The translations under genes were made by a program, and so were the position numbers. Of a stretch of 64,000 bases of DNA, positions 35,801-48,100 are shown piece by piece. The DNA is from Reticulascus tulasneorum (Eukaryota; Ascomycota; Sordariomycetes; Glomerellales; Reticulascaceae), in assembly GCA_001557505.1 (NCBI GenBank), contig LSAX01000007.1, forward strand, positions 496,001 to 560,000. The letters run 5' to 3'. The notes beneath the pieces are model-generated. The model had not been told where the DNA came from. It searched no databases and saw only the letters and a program-made list of their open reading frames with translations. Numbering within the stretch: position 1 is the stretch's first letter; every line of letters starts with the position of its first letter.

Positions 35801-38022
35801 CCACCATTTGAGGTCAATATCTTTCAAACTTTTCCCACCCACGGTAATCTTGCCATTTCGGAAGAATAAGACCTGTATAAGACGTGTCAGTACCACGTTG
35901 TGATTGGGAAAGTGGCAAGCTTACCATAAGGTTGGATCCCATATCCCCATCAAGCTCGTACCACCTCTCGAGGAGCCCCACAATGGTGCTTTTCCCAGAC
36001 CCTGACGGTCCAACAATGGCAGTTATCTTGCCCGCCGGGAAACAGACATTTAGTCCATCCAAAACTTTACTCTGGGGTCTTAGAGGGTAAGTGAAGTTCA
36101 CGTTGTGGACAACAATGTCTTCGGTTGCGGAGACCTCTGGCTCCTTGATACCACTGGTGTCGCGTGGCGGTAAGTCGATCATCAAAAATAGAATACCAGC
36201 AGCGGCAGTAGCTCTCGCTGCTGCTGAGATAGGGCTTGCGACACCGCCGATTGACATGACAATCATCATTACAGACATCAAGACCCTATTTAGATTGAGC
36301 GAAGGTCATCCAACCAGAGTGAGGAGTACAAACACAATCAGAGTTCCAATACTGTCGATCTCAAAGTTCAAGTATAGCTTGATGGCAAACCAAAATGTGA
36401 GTGCAAAGGTGCTAGAAAACGTTAGTTCCAAGATTTTATGCTCGCAGGCATAGATATCAAAAATTGAGGTTGATTTACGCGTAAACAGTGAAAAATACTA
36501 TGTGCGGTGTTAGTCTGGCCTGGCAAGCACTCAAGCAAGAAAACTCACCAACTGCTTGCTGTACAGCAACGATTTTCGACATCTTCAGTCCTCTCTTCTT
36601 GGACTCCTCAGCGCAGTATGCGAACCGCTTCGACATTTTCTCCTCTGCACCGCAGGCTGCAATCATCCTGACTGTACTCAAAGCTTCCCCAGCTATGGCA
36701 GAAGCTCCAATGTCTGATTCTTGAACCTGCTTCATGATCTTCACCACCATTGGAATCGTGAGAGCGTAGCATATCGAAATCAATACGAGACCACTGCTCG
36801 TCACCAAGGTCAATTTCCAGTGGTAGATGAAAGCTATTATAAGCCCGCAAATAATGAGTGAGACCGCTTGAATAAACAAAGCGAGCTTTTCTGAGATGCC
36901 TAGTTGCATTATGTTGGCTGAGTTGGTTATAATAGCAGCAGTCTGCCCTGGCGGAACTGAGTCTAAGCCCGAAATGGGCTGATTAAGAAGCGCCTTCATG
37001 TAGGCCAGACGGATTGATGCAGAAATGCGCAGGCTGATCATGCGGAAGCCCAGCTGTGACGTTTATATCAGCAATCATAGGGATCTGAAGGGCAACCCAA
37101 AGCTTACAGATGCTAGGTAGCCCAGGATAAACCTAGCAACAAATATGTACAACATGTAAACACTATCGTCTGTCAGATCTAGGATTACTCCACAAAATGC
37201 TTAAACACTTACACGCATTCATTGATTGCCGCGGTGAACTCATCTTTGGCTTGCTTCTCAGTCATACCAGGAATGTAATAAGTTGTGACAGTTGCAACAA
37301 GCCGACCTGAGATGGGCAGTTAGGACAATTCCTAGACAGTTAAAGTTACTAGCCGACCTACCAAAAACAATCGTCACGAACGGCATAGTGCACCCTGATG
37401 CGATAGCAGCGAACGCTGCACCACCAAGAAGCACTCTCTCCTTCCATGTGGAGTATGTGAAAATCCGCTACTCGTGGTTAACACCGTGAGCATGTGGAAC
37501 AGATTCAGGGCAACTTACAAAAAATGTAGAACTCTTTTTCTTAAACTCCTCTTTCTTAGTGAGAGGAGTTGTCCTCCACTTGTTGGGCTGGTTTCCTGCA
37601 GCTGCGGGTTTGACAACAGCAGCGGCGGCAGGAGACGGCTGCGATGGTTTTGCTGGGGTCACAAATTGTGGCACAACCCAGCTCTGCGCAGGCTGCTCCT
37701 GAGGGGATCTCGGAGACTCTGGCAGCGATGCTAACGAAGGCTTCGCCGTTACAGAGTGTCCCGCAAACGGTGCACCGGCGCCCAACAGCCCCCTGGTTGA
37801 CTGAAACGAAGCATACGAGGGTTTGGCAGAAACAGAGCCGCCATATGCGGCAGGTGGACCAAGTGAGTCAGTAGTTGATTCTGGTATCGAAGCGAATGAT
37901 GGTTTGTAGGCTAGGGGTTGATGCTGTGATGATGACGAGGAGGGTTCATGTGCTGAGCCTGTAGAAGGGGGCGGCACCAGCGAGCTGGTTCCTGGCTCGG
38001 TTTCCGGGTCATTGTGGGCCAT
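32841..38022 (-). CDS. ABC-B type full-length exporter (multidrug/pheromone transporter-like)
   Basis: Membrane exporter with two transmembrane domains and two nucleotide-binding domains (TMD-NBD-TMD-NBD), 1406 aa. Nineteen exons were reconstructed with consistent phase: 38022-37519, 37467-37362, 37306-37213, 37162-37108, 37053-36549, 36497-36479, 36411-36334, 36285-35925, 35872-35618, 35564-34994, 34941-34769, 34709-34180, 34129-34080, 34028-33963, 33912-33719, 33665-33626, 33572-33536, 33483-32928, 32867-32841. All eighteen introns are 48-67 nt; exon 6 is only 19 nt. NBD1 has Walker A GPSGSGKS (about 546-553), LSGGQRQR (about 672) and [14 protein letters not shown]2 has GASGAGKT (about 1198-1205), LSGGQKQR (about 1304) and [12 protein letters not shown]. 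The protein ends with a short CLSQALDR tail. Residues 1-168 form a Ser/Pro-rich cytosolic extension with repeated KPS(F/Y/L)AS(I/F/L) units. Being next to the PKS, it probably exports the product, but a housekeeping drug pump cannot be excluded. Confidence 0.92.
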
Positions 38023-39585
38023 GTTGGGCAACACTGCAAAATCCCAGAAACAAGAATAACTTGGCAGAAAACAGCAGAGTCTGAATCTTGGGCCCAGAGA
38101 TCAGGTGAGCGGTGGAGTGACAAAACTGTTTTCCTCGACATGCAAGCGGCGAACTCCAGTGACCGGGAGCGAAGAGCGATCGTCCCAGAAAACAGGATCA
38201 CTCTACTAGCATTTGGTGCAAGTGAGAGTCTTCGGCCGCTGCAGAGAGCATCTAGCTCGTGGAGGCGCCTTATCGTCGGGCGGAGGTCAAGGTTGGTGCG
38301 CCCTGCTCGCCGGAGATGTGGGAGGTTGAAAGATAGAACCATATGTTGGGCCTAGGCCACCTAATCACCCTATCTGAGAGTATCGGGGTGGACACGGCCG
38401 GTCACTTGGTGCGGCACGGCTCTTCCGGATCGGAAGAGGGCGAGCGGATTCCCATAGACCCCATACACGTACATAATCGCAATCTCTCTCTAGTGTCCCT
38501 CTGCTATCATCCCACTTTCAATTTGCATTTCCTCCCAGCCACCATGCCCGTTATCAGACATCGTTATCAGTCAAACCAAGCTTCAGCCAGCTCATGCGGG
38601 GGCGGGACGCGGGCAGATTGAGCTTTTTCGATGGTCAATCGCGTTCAGGCTGAATAGAACCAAGGTCAGGTTGTGAGAGCGATAATACCAGTCCTGCACA
38701 TTTCGGCGACGATTTGACTATATTCACCACAATGCCGACATATCTGCCGTCGGCACGTTCCTGAGTCAAACCTCATACAGTACCGACTCGGACATGCCAC
38801 GCCGAAGGGTAAATGAAAGGCGGAGCCATATCGAGCAAGCTGCCATTGACATATGTGCAGAATTGTCATGCTACCAATCGTCACCAACACCGCAGTCTGT
38901 GTACGTCAACCGATTGCGACACAAGACATTCTAAATTCCTGGGATAATCCCTGGATAAGCATACTCCATGATGTATGCTTGTTGATCCGCCACTTTACAC
39001 GATACATACACCCCTTCAGGCAACCACTGGATATTTTGCATGCAATATTAACGACGGCCGATATAATGTAACGAAAGCCTTGTATTACCGCTTCAGCTGA
39101 GCTGCTCTTTCGTGGTCTGCTGGCAACGTATTCAGATGAATGGTGTTATGGTTCGACATGCTGCCATCATCTTCTACAATCATCCAGGCGAGTGACTCGC
39201 GGATCACCGCTCCATATTGTTCGAAACCGTCTCGGCCGCGAAAAGAAGGGATAATATTGCCGCAACGCCACGCTTTAGTGGTATCCGGGCATGTTAATAA
39301 TTGGACGCATGTGCAGCTGTCCCGTAGCGGCCCAGCAGTTGGCAACGTAATTCCTGGTAATGACCAAATGGCCTCTATGCTGCCAATGGCGATCACGGTC
39401 TAGAATTCTATCTGACTCTATAGATATGGATCTGGACCCGCAAGAAATGGGTTCCGCGCGTAAGTACTTTCGTGAAATGAAAGGCCTTGGTTAAGCGATA
39501 CTCATTTGATTTGCGACCCGAAGCCTAGATAACCCGACACGCGCGTGCACCCCGATTATCTTGCCCGCGAGGGAAGTAACTCGGC
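38023..39585. promoter_or_regulatory. Upstream region of ABC transporter gene and 3' side of hydrolase gene
   Basis: About 1.56 kb. The part near 38023-38500 should hold the ABC promoter and contains a symmetric CCG-N3-CGG element listed separately. No gene is supported; short plus-strand frames are antisense or chance. A TTGTGGAT/CCACAA-type AT-rich stretch follows towards 39060. Confidence 0.45.
38420..38438. promoter_or_regulatory. Perfect inverted repeat with CCG-N3-CGG core upstream of ABC gene
   Basis: The 19-bp sequence ctcttccg-gat-cggaagag is a perfect palindrome with 8-bp arms and a 3-bp spacer, about 400 bp upstream of the ABC transporter start. Everted CCG/CGG triplets at fixed spacing are the usual binding form of Zn2Cys6 fungal regulators. 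Binding is inferred from symmetry only. Confidence 0.4.
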
Positions 39586-40546
39586 TCAATGTGCTCCGTT
39601 TTCCCCGAGAATCTCAGAATCCTGGTCGTCTGGGATCTCAGAAATCATGGCGCGAATGGTATCTCCGAGCTCCTTTACCAATGTCTTCTCTCTTGGCAAC
39701 GTGTGACCCTTGGCGTGGTCAAAGATGTGAGCGACGTCGGGGTCACAAACATTGTACAATGCCATGGATCCATCCACATAAGGGTCCAGCGAACCGACTG
39801 CATAACCATTAATACAAAAGCTGAGAATACGGGGGCAGTCTAGACCGAGAGAACTTACTGATATGGCATGTTGGAATGCTGATAGTAAGCTCGGACTCAT
39901 CTGATAAAACCAAGAAGTAGGTTTTTGGATTCATAGGCGGCCATCCAGCAAAGAAAATCGCGCATTTGAACATCGGCTTGATGCCTTTCTCCTGCCATCG
40001 GACTTGCTCGTGTAGTAGCAATGTCCCAGCTACTGTGGCACCCTCGGAGTAGCCGATGATGCCCTCAAATGGTCCGTCATTCTCCATAATCTTGAAGAGA
40101 TATTCCATGGCTGAGTCTGTGCTTTTGCGGCTGTCAGATATGCCGAACTTCATCAGTTCTCGCATGGTATTTTCCGGGGTATCGCATTGTGGGAAGTCTC
40201 GAATTCGGGAGAGGATATCTGTATCATCGCTCTCCTTGTCGTCGGGCTCGATGAAGCGGTAGAAAGGCGCCTTTCCAAAGAACTCCTCGAAACCTTCCGG
40301 CGGCGTGGCCACACAAGGACCATTGATGAAATGGAACGATGCAGTATCATCAGCGGTCAGTTCCGTAATAATTGGTGCTTTTGAAATATCAGTAGATGAT
40401 CTGGAAGGGCTGGCCATGGAGATATACCCAACTGCACTTGAAATTTCTGCAACCCATGTTAGCAACAGGATCCCAGAGGCAGCACGATTGTTACAAAAAC
40501 CTACATCCGAGCTCCCATATGCGCCAGGAAGGCACAGGAATCTCAT
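39586..40546 (-). CDS. FSH1/LovG-type serine hydrolase, putative PKS-releasing esterase
   Basis: Alpha/beta hydrolase of the FSH1 family, 263 aa. Exons on the minus strand: 40546-40505, 40446-40428 (a 19-nt micro-exon), 40377-39859, 39797-39586; introns of 58, 50 and 61 nt. The micro-exon restores the family opening FLCLPGAYGSSDKFQVQLAP. The catalytic triad can be assigned: Ser130 in GYSEG (128-132), Asp198 in GSLDPY, and His225 in HAKGHTLP. The segments FINGP and TPPEGFEEFFG are typical of the sub-group found beside fungal polyketide synthases. LovG and relatives hydrolyse the thioester that holds a finished chain on a highly reducing PKS. The adjacent PKS has no thioesterase, so this is its likely partner. 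The gene is divergent from the PKS across 1.63 kb. Confidence 0.85.
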
Positions 40547-42176
40547 AGCTGCAGAACTGGTGGTGGAGTTCCAGGCGGGCGAGTCACACACTTAGGATCC
40601 ACAGGGCCAGCAGCTTGGAGACAGATGAATTTCCGACGATGTCCAGCAATCACGTCACAACCCCAGGATATTCAACGAGTGATAATCAGTAAAGGTCCAA
40701 GAATAAAAAAAAAAGGTGCTCGCCAAAGCCACGGGAGCTGCCCGAGTTCGAACGGCAACCCGAGTGGGTAACCGACAACTTAATCAAAAAGAGTACACGT
40801 GGGCTAAATACAAGCAGGACTAGCCTAAGCATGATGTCAGTCAATGTAGCACCACATTGAACAGATATGCAGATGCTTTGCTGTTCAATGTGAGCTTATG
40901 ATAGACGAAACCACGGATCTACGTACTGCAATAATAGTGAAAGGAGCATTAATGTGGGGTAAAGCCTCGGCGCGGCAGGGGGCGAAAGCGCCACCTTTTC
41001 TGGAACACCATGCGGTTTGTGGACGACATCTCTTTTCAAACACGGACGGAGAAAAGGGCAAGGAACGCGCAACGCAATTAGCAACTTATCTTATCGCCTA
41101 TGGGGGCCACGTAAGTGCACCTTGCAAGCATCGGGAGCGTGGACCGGGAACTCCTCGTGGAGCTTGTTTTATCTTCCCTATCTCCAGCACCGACCGCTGA
41201 CCATGCGACATGAGGCTCTGCCGCTCGGGTTCTGGGCCTAGTGTCCAAATTTGCATAATCACTGCAAATCCGTCCTCGAACTGAAGCCATCCATCGGTGG
41301 GACTAGAAAGTCCGGTATGCCCGTTTAGAGAGCATGTGCCGATTTGAGCCACCGGAAAGCTGCAGCAGCCACACTTTTGTCCATCTCTTGGCAGAAAATG
41401 CCGAACGATTCAAATAGCCGCAACCGAGACGGCGACTCTGGCTAGTGGGGGCTTATCAATTCTCCTTCCGCGTCCCGTTAATCTTTCGGTACCTGAGCCA
41501 TGTGTGCGCGCAGAGTGTGGTTGCAGGGTACTGTAGCAGAAAAAGGAGCTCGACTTGGAGAGTGTCTTATCAACGCTCGATATGGCCATCATGTCTGCCC
41601 ATATGGCGACACCTCCAATGCACCGACGATACTCGCTCGACCATTATCTCCAGCTCGATATAGCCTCAATATCGACCACGTCTACCCTATTTGTCCGGAA
41701 CATCCGTCGGCAACATGCTGAGCAGCTCCCCGCCAAGCCGTGGGCCTGCAATCTTGCTGGAACCCTCGCGCACCCTGCGACATCCAAAGACAAGGCGTGA
41801 CAATATGGCGTAGAGTGCAATTGCGAATTCCATTACCATCCCGGGTCGGCTCATTTCCAGTTAATTTGGAGGAGGAGACCTCTCTTCCAGCTCCCCGTGG
41901 CAAGCTTTTTCGTGTCAGTGAGCGTCGGGCAGTGGTCCCGATTAGCTCATCGGCTGCGAGGATCGGCTGCTGTAGTACGACTGCTTGTATAGTTGGGCCG
42001 GAACTAAACGACCGCATGAAGGCAGCTTGCCAACTATGAGGATGCATATAAGCCAGTTTATCCAAGTGCTGGCCAGTTCTCTTGACACCTGGGATGTTAT
42101 GTTTGCTGTGCCCGGTTTGAATGCATAGCCTCGGCAGACTTTGCCAAGTCAGAGCAGCATCACACAGAACCCAAAC
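40547..42176. promoter_or_regulatory. Divergent promoter region between hydrolase and PKS
   Basis: 1.63 kb between two outward-facing cluster genes. It contains a CCG-N3-CGG element at 41841-41849 (listed separately), a CCG-N8-CGG element centred on ttcgaa near 40742-40755, and two atcggctgc copies near 41950-41970. Open frames here, including a long antisense frame that runs into the PKS asparagine-glycine repeat, show no family features. Confidence 0.45.
41841..41849. promoter_or_regulatory. CCGGGTCGG element upstream of PKS
   Basis: CCG-N3-CGG, about 330 bp before the PKS start codon. It matches CCGGATCGG in the ABC upstream region at eight of nine positions. It could bind a shared Zn2Cys6 regulator; no such regulator gene is in the window. 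Confidence 0.3.
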
Positions 42177-45100
42177 ATGGCGCCAATAGCCATCAGCGTG
42201 CCTACCTCCCCGGAGGAGGGTACCAATGGCATCACCAATGGTCATTCCAATGGGGCCAATGGCTATGCCAACGGTAACTCGAATGGATTCAACAATGGCC
42301 ACTCCAACGGGTACACCAACGGGTACACGAACGGATATACTAATGGCCTCCATGTCCGTACGCTTGGTCTTGATGGCCTTGGCCTCACCTCCGGCGCCAG
42401 TACCAATGGACATTCGAACGGATTCGCAAACGGGCACGCCAATGGCGTGAACGGAAATACTCCATCAGCGCCCAAGCCGGAACCCATCGCTATCGTGGGC
42501 ATGTCTTGCCGGCTGCCAGGAAACGTTGCAAGCGCCCAAGAGTTTTGGGAATTGCTTGCTCGAGCTCGAAGCGGATGGTCGGAGATTCCCAAGGAGAGAT
42601 TTGATATGGCCAGCTTCCAGCATCCAAATCCAGGGAAGGCTGGTTGCCACAACCCTGTTGGAGGGTGCTTTCTCAACGGTGATTTCAAGGCTTTCGACGC
42701 GCCTTTCTTTAGTTTGACCGAGAAGGAGGCCATTTCGATGGACCCGCAGCAACGCCTCTTGCTTGAATGCACTTTCGAGGCTCTCGAGAACTCTGGCATA
42801 CCAAAGCAACAAATCGTCGGGAAAGACGTTGGAGTTTTTGTTGGAGGATCATTTCCGGAATATGAATCAGCATTATTTAGAGACACCGATACCATCCCTA
42901 TGCACCAAGCTACCGGTGAGCGCTGCTGACCCTCCTTGTTGCTATATCGTGATACTGATTTCTGGTAGGCTGCGCATACGCGATGCAGTCGAATAGAATT
43001 TCACACTTTTTTGACCTAAGAGGTCCGAGCTTCACTTCGGACACCGCATGCTCATCCAGTTTGGTTGCTTTGCATTTGGCCTGCCAAAGTCTGCGCTCTG
43101 GGGAGTCAAGCATGGCTGTTGTAGGTGGCTGCCATTTGAACATGCTGCCGGAGTTTTGGATTTCATTCGCGAAATCGAGGTAGGTACTTCACGGGGACCG
43201 TCGAAGCTGGCAATGGACTGACTTTGGGTTAGACTCTTTTCAGACCAAGGACGATCTTTTTCCTTTGACGCAAGAGGCACGGGATTTGGCAGAGGAGAAG
43301 GCTGCGGAATCCTCGTCCTAAAGCCGCTCGCACAGGCGCAGCGAGACAACGATTCGATCAGGGCTGTGATTGTTGGCAGCGGTATCAACCAAGATGGCAG
43401 AACGCCAGGCATCACCATGCCAAGCGGGGAGGCACAAGAAGCACTCATGCGCCAGGTGTACAAAAACTCCGGCCTGGACCCTGTAGATTGCGGGTTTGTC
43501 GAAGCCCATGGCACAGGAACCAAAGTGGGCGACCCGATAGAATGCGCCGCTATCCATAACTTCCTGGGTCAAAACAGAAGTCCGCGAGATCCTCTATACA
43601 TCGGATCTGTGAAGTCGAATATTGGGCATTTGGAAGCCGCTTCCGGTATCATCGCCGTGATGAAGGCGGCTTTGATGCTAGAACGCGGCTTCATTGTGCC
43701 GAACTATGACTTCAAACAACCAAACCCCAAGATCCCATTCGCCAAATGGAATCTCAAAGTTCCCATCAATCAGCGGCCGTGGCCGAGAGGCAAGAAGTAT
43801 GTCAGTGTCAACAATTTCGGGTTCGGCGGCACCAATGCACACGTGGTTCTTGAGAGGGCACCGTTTTCACAGAAGACTGCAGCGCATGAGGTGGACGCAA
43901 GGAAGTCATTCGTCAGCGGACGCAAGCTGTTCGTGCTCTCCGCCAACGACAAGAGCAGCCTGGAGAGGTTGATGAAGAACACCGTAGTGTACCTCGAGCA
44001 GAGGCCAGAGGTCTTCCAGATTGATCTGATGAACAACGTTGCTTATACGCTTGGACAACGAAGATCCTTGTTGCAATGGCGAGTAGCGATACCAGCCCTG
44101 ACCTCTTTTGAGCTGGTTGAGCAGCTATCAAGTGGGAAGGCTACGCCCGGCAAGGATACTGACCCCCCAAGACTCGGCTTCATCTTTACCGGTCAAGGTG
44201 CTCAGTGGTGGGGTATGGGCCGAGAACTGTATGAACAGTATCCTATCTTCCAAGCCAGCATTGACTACGCCGATACCTGCCTTGCAGAACTAGGGTCGGA
44301 TTGGTCCCTGGTGACAGAACTGAGCAAAGACGCAACTAATTCGATTGTCGGAGAGGCACATATCAGCCAACCGGCCTGTACTGCGATACAACTCGCCTTG
44401 ACCGACCTGTTGCAATCATGGGGTATTCGACCAACTGCCGTTGCAGGCCATTCTAGTGGCGAAATCGCAGCCGGATATGCGGCGGGTATCTTGACATTCG
44501 AAGATTGTATGACAATCGCGTATCACCGTGGCAGACTCATCCCTGTGTTGAAGCAAAACAATCCCAAACTCAGAGGAGCTATGATGGCTGTAGGGGGCAG
44601 CAAGGAAGAATTCGAACCCCTCATCTCTGGTCTGAAGGATGGGATGGTCAAAATTGCATGTTATAACAGCCCGTCAAGTTTGACGATATCTGGGGACGAG
44701 GCAGCCATTTCCGAGCTCGAGAAGCTGGTCGAGGAGAAGCAGCTTTTCAACCGCAGGCTGCAGGTTGAAACCGCCTATCACAGCCACCACATGAATCTCG
44801 TTGCCAAGGAGTACCAAGAGTGTCTCCGACGACTTGAAGAGCCAGTATCCTCGGACGTGCGCTTTCACTCGTCCCTACTGGGGCGACTCGTTGAACCCAA
44901 GGAGCTCGACTCATCATATTGGGTGCAAAACTTGACCTGCCCAGTGCGATTTGCCGAAGCTGTCGCGGATATGTGCCTGCCTGTCGGAGAGCACAAGACA
45001 GGTGTGAACATGCTAATCGAACTTGGACCACATTCTGCTCTACAAGGACCGATCAAGCAGATCTTGAAAGCTGCTGGTGGAAATGCGGTAAAAATTCCTT

Positions 45101-48100
45101 ATGCTTCAGTACTTGTGAGGAAGAAAGACGCAGTGGAATCCGCGTTAGAACTGGCAGGGAGTCTGTTCACAAAGGGAGCGACACTCCAATTCGACGCAGT
45201 CAACTTTCCCAGGCCCGCGCTTAAGCAGCCCATGGTTATGAGTGACTTGCCCAGATATCCTTGGAACTATTCCACCGAGTTTTGGCACGAGTCCAGACTT
45301 TGGGGCAAACACAGGACTCGTAGCGTGCCGCGGAGTGACATCATCGGCACAGTCGCCAACTACTCCAATGACCTGGAGCCGACGTGGAGGAACATTGTCA
45401 GGCTTGATGATCTGCCCTGGCTAAGACATCATCAAATCCAATCTCTGACGATTTTCCCGCTGGCTGGGTTCATCGTAATGGCTATGGAGGCTGCAGCACA
45501 GATGGCAGAAGCCAGCGAGCGGCCGTACAGCAATTTCGAGCTTCGAGATGTATCAGTGACCCACCCTCTGGTCATTCCAGATGAAGATGTCGAGATGACC
45601 ATCACATTGCGGCCGCACCAACAGGGCACTCTCATTTCCTCTGAGGTCTGGGAGGAATTCAGAATCTGTTCTTGGACAGCGAACCAGGGCTGGAAAGAGC
45701 ATTGCAAAGGCTTGGTCTCTGTTGATGCGAAGGAATCGAATGAAGTCAACAGCAGCAGACAACTACAGGACTCTGAGGCCCGGCTGCAATCAACCATCTC
45801 CAAGATCAACGAGGAAGCTACCACTCCCGTTGGGCCAGGTCGCATGTACGAATCATTAACCGAGCTTGGTGTTGCGTACGGACCAACATTCCAGGGCATC
45901 GCGCATTGCCAAACAGGACAAGGCTGCTCTGCCGGACGGATCACGGTCAGAGATGTTGCCAAGGAAATGCCAAATAACCATCTTGCCAACCCGATCATTC
46001 ACCCATCATTCCTCGAGTCACTCATCGAGATGTACTGGCCCGTTCTCGCTGCCCGACCCACTTCGCTGGATACCATATATCTGCCTTCGTCGATCAGGAG
46101 CATCTCGATGTCACGAGACATTGTGTCTCTTGCAAAGGATCCTGGCACCGTACTGCAAGCGTACTGCACCGGCGACATTCCATTTTCTCACCCGAAACCA
46201 ACGAAAGTCAGCATGTTTGCTATGAAACAAGGTTCAACGCGGCCGCTGATTGACATCGAAGATTTGGTTATCTCGCCAATTCTCGAGCATGAATCGCAAT
46301 CAGATCTTGCTGCCCACAAGGAACTCTGCTATAAGCTGGACTGGGAACCAATTCTCGAGCCACTCCATTCGAAGGGCATGACGAATGGCTTCTCTGAAGC
46401 GCCAGATGCACCGGAATATCCAGATACCAGCATAATTGTTATCCATGGGGACTCCCAGCAGCAAAGAGACCTGGCATCTAGCTTGGTAGGTGTTCTTGAA
46501 GCAGCGACTGGAAAGAGGCCGGAGCTTGGGTGTCTCTTAGAGAGCGATGTCGCAGGAAAACTCTGTGTTTTTCTTTCCGAGCTTGACGACTCTCTTCTGT
46601 CTGCTCTGACGGCGGAGCAATTCACATCTCTGCAAAAAATGCTCACAACGGTTGATGGTATCCTTTGGGTGGTCCGCGGTGCATACGAACAGTCAGAAAA
46701 CCCAAACGCCAACATGATCACGGGTCTCAGCCGCAGCATACGTTCGGAGACGCTACTTCGCTTCGCGACTTTGGACCTGGACTCGAGGTCAAGACTCTCT
46801 GGGGAGGACACAATAACGGCGATCCTGAAAGTCTTCAAGGCTGCGTTTGGATCAAAATCGTCACCGAACAGCGAGCTTGAGTTCATGGAAAGAGCAGGCT
46901 CTTTCTTCACTCCACGCATCGTCAACGATCCAGAGATGAACGAGTTCCTCCATCGCCAAACTAAGGAGGGAGTGCTCGAGCCTACATTGTTTGACGAGGA
47001 TCGCCCGCTCAAGATGACTATTGAAACAACTGGCGCGTTCGACACAGTTCATTTCGTGGATGACGCAGGGAAGGAGGCACCTCTCGCCGAGGATGAGATC
47101 GAGATTCGAGTGAAAGCCGTTGGCCTGAACCATCGAGACGTGGCTGCCGCCCATGGGAAGCTGTCACAAACAGACTTTGGAGTTGAAGCAAGCGGCGTTG
47201 TGATCGCGGTGGGTGATACGGTTTCAAACTTCCAGGTTGGCGACCGTATCGCTGCAATGACTCATGGTGCCTTCGCAACATATGCTCGAACAAAGGCATC
47301 TTCAGCGTTCAAATTGCCCAGCGATATGTCGTTTGAGAATGCCGCCACAATTCCCCTCGCGTACGCAACCGCATATTACAGCTTGATCGAGCTAGGCCGG
47401 CTGGATGAGGGAGAGACTGTCCTGATCCACGGGGCTGCTGGAGGTGTTGGCCAAGCTGCAATTGCTCTTGCCCAGATGATCGGGGCAAGAGTTCTAGCAA
47501 CTGTTGGTTCTGCAGAGAAGAAGCAATTCCTCATAAATGAGTACGGCCTTCCAGAAGATCAGATCTTCTACAGCCGAGACACAAGTTTCGGGCCGGCCGT
47601 CCGACAAGTTACCAACAATCAAGGCGTCGATCTCGTGCTAAACTCACTATCCGGAGATGCTGTTCGAGAAAGCTGGCAATGCCTCAATAAGTTCGGCAAA
47701 TTCATCGAGATTGGAGGCTACGATGCTCGCAGTATCAGCCTTGAAATGTCGCACCTCAACAACAATGCCAGCTTTATGTCAGTAGATATCTTCAGCATTG
47801 CTTCGGAGCGACCAAAGGTACTCAAGCGACTCTTGGTGGATATTTCCCAGCTACTCAGATATGGAAAGATCAGGCCGATTTCACCTATGACAGCCTTCTC
47901 GATCTCGGATACTGACACTGCCTTTAAAACGTTGCAGAGTGGCAAGAGCCACGGCAAGATTGTCGTCATACCAAAGTTGGGAGATTTGGTGCAGGCGCCC
48001 TCGAGGAAGTTGGCCAAGCTTCTCCGAGCAGATGCATCATACATTTTGATTGGAGGAACTGGGGGTCTGGGACGAGGAATGGCCAGATGGATGATTCACC

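Noticed and set aside
41682..42437. 251-codon minus-strand frame
   Set aside because: It is largely antisense to the PKS Asn-Gly repeat, whose periodicity keeps the opposite strand open.
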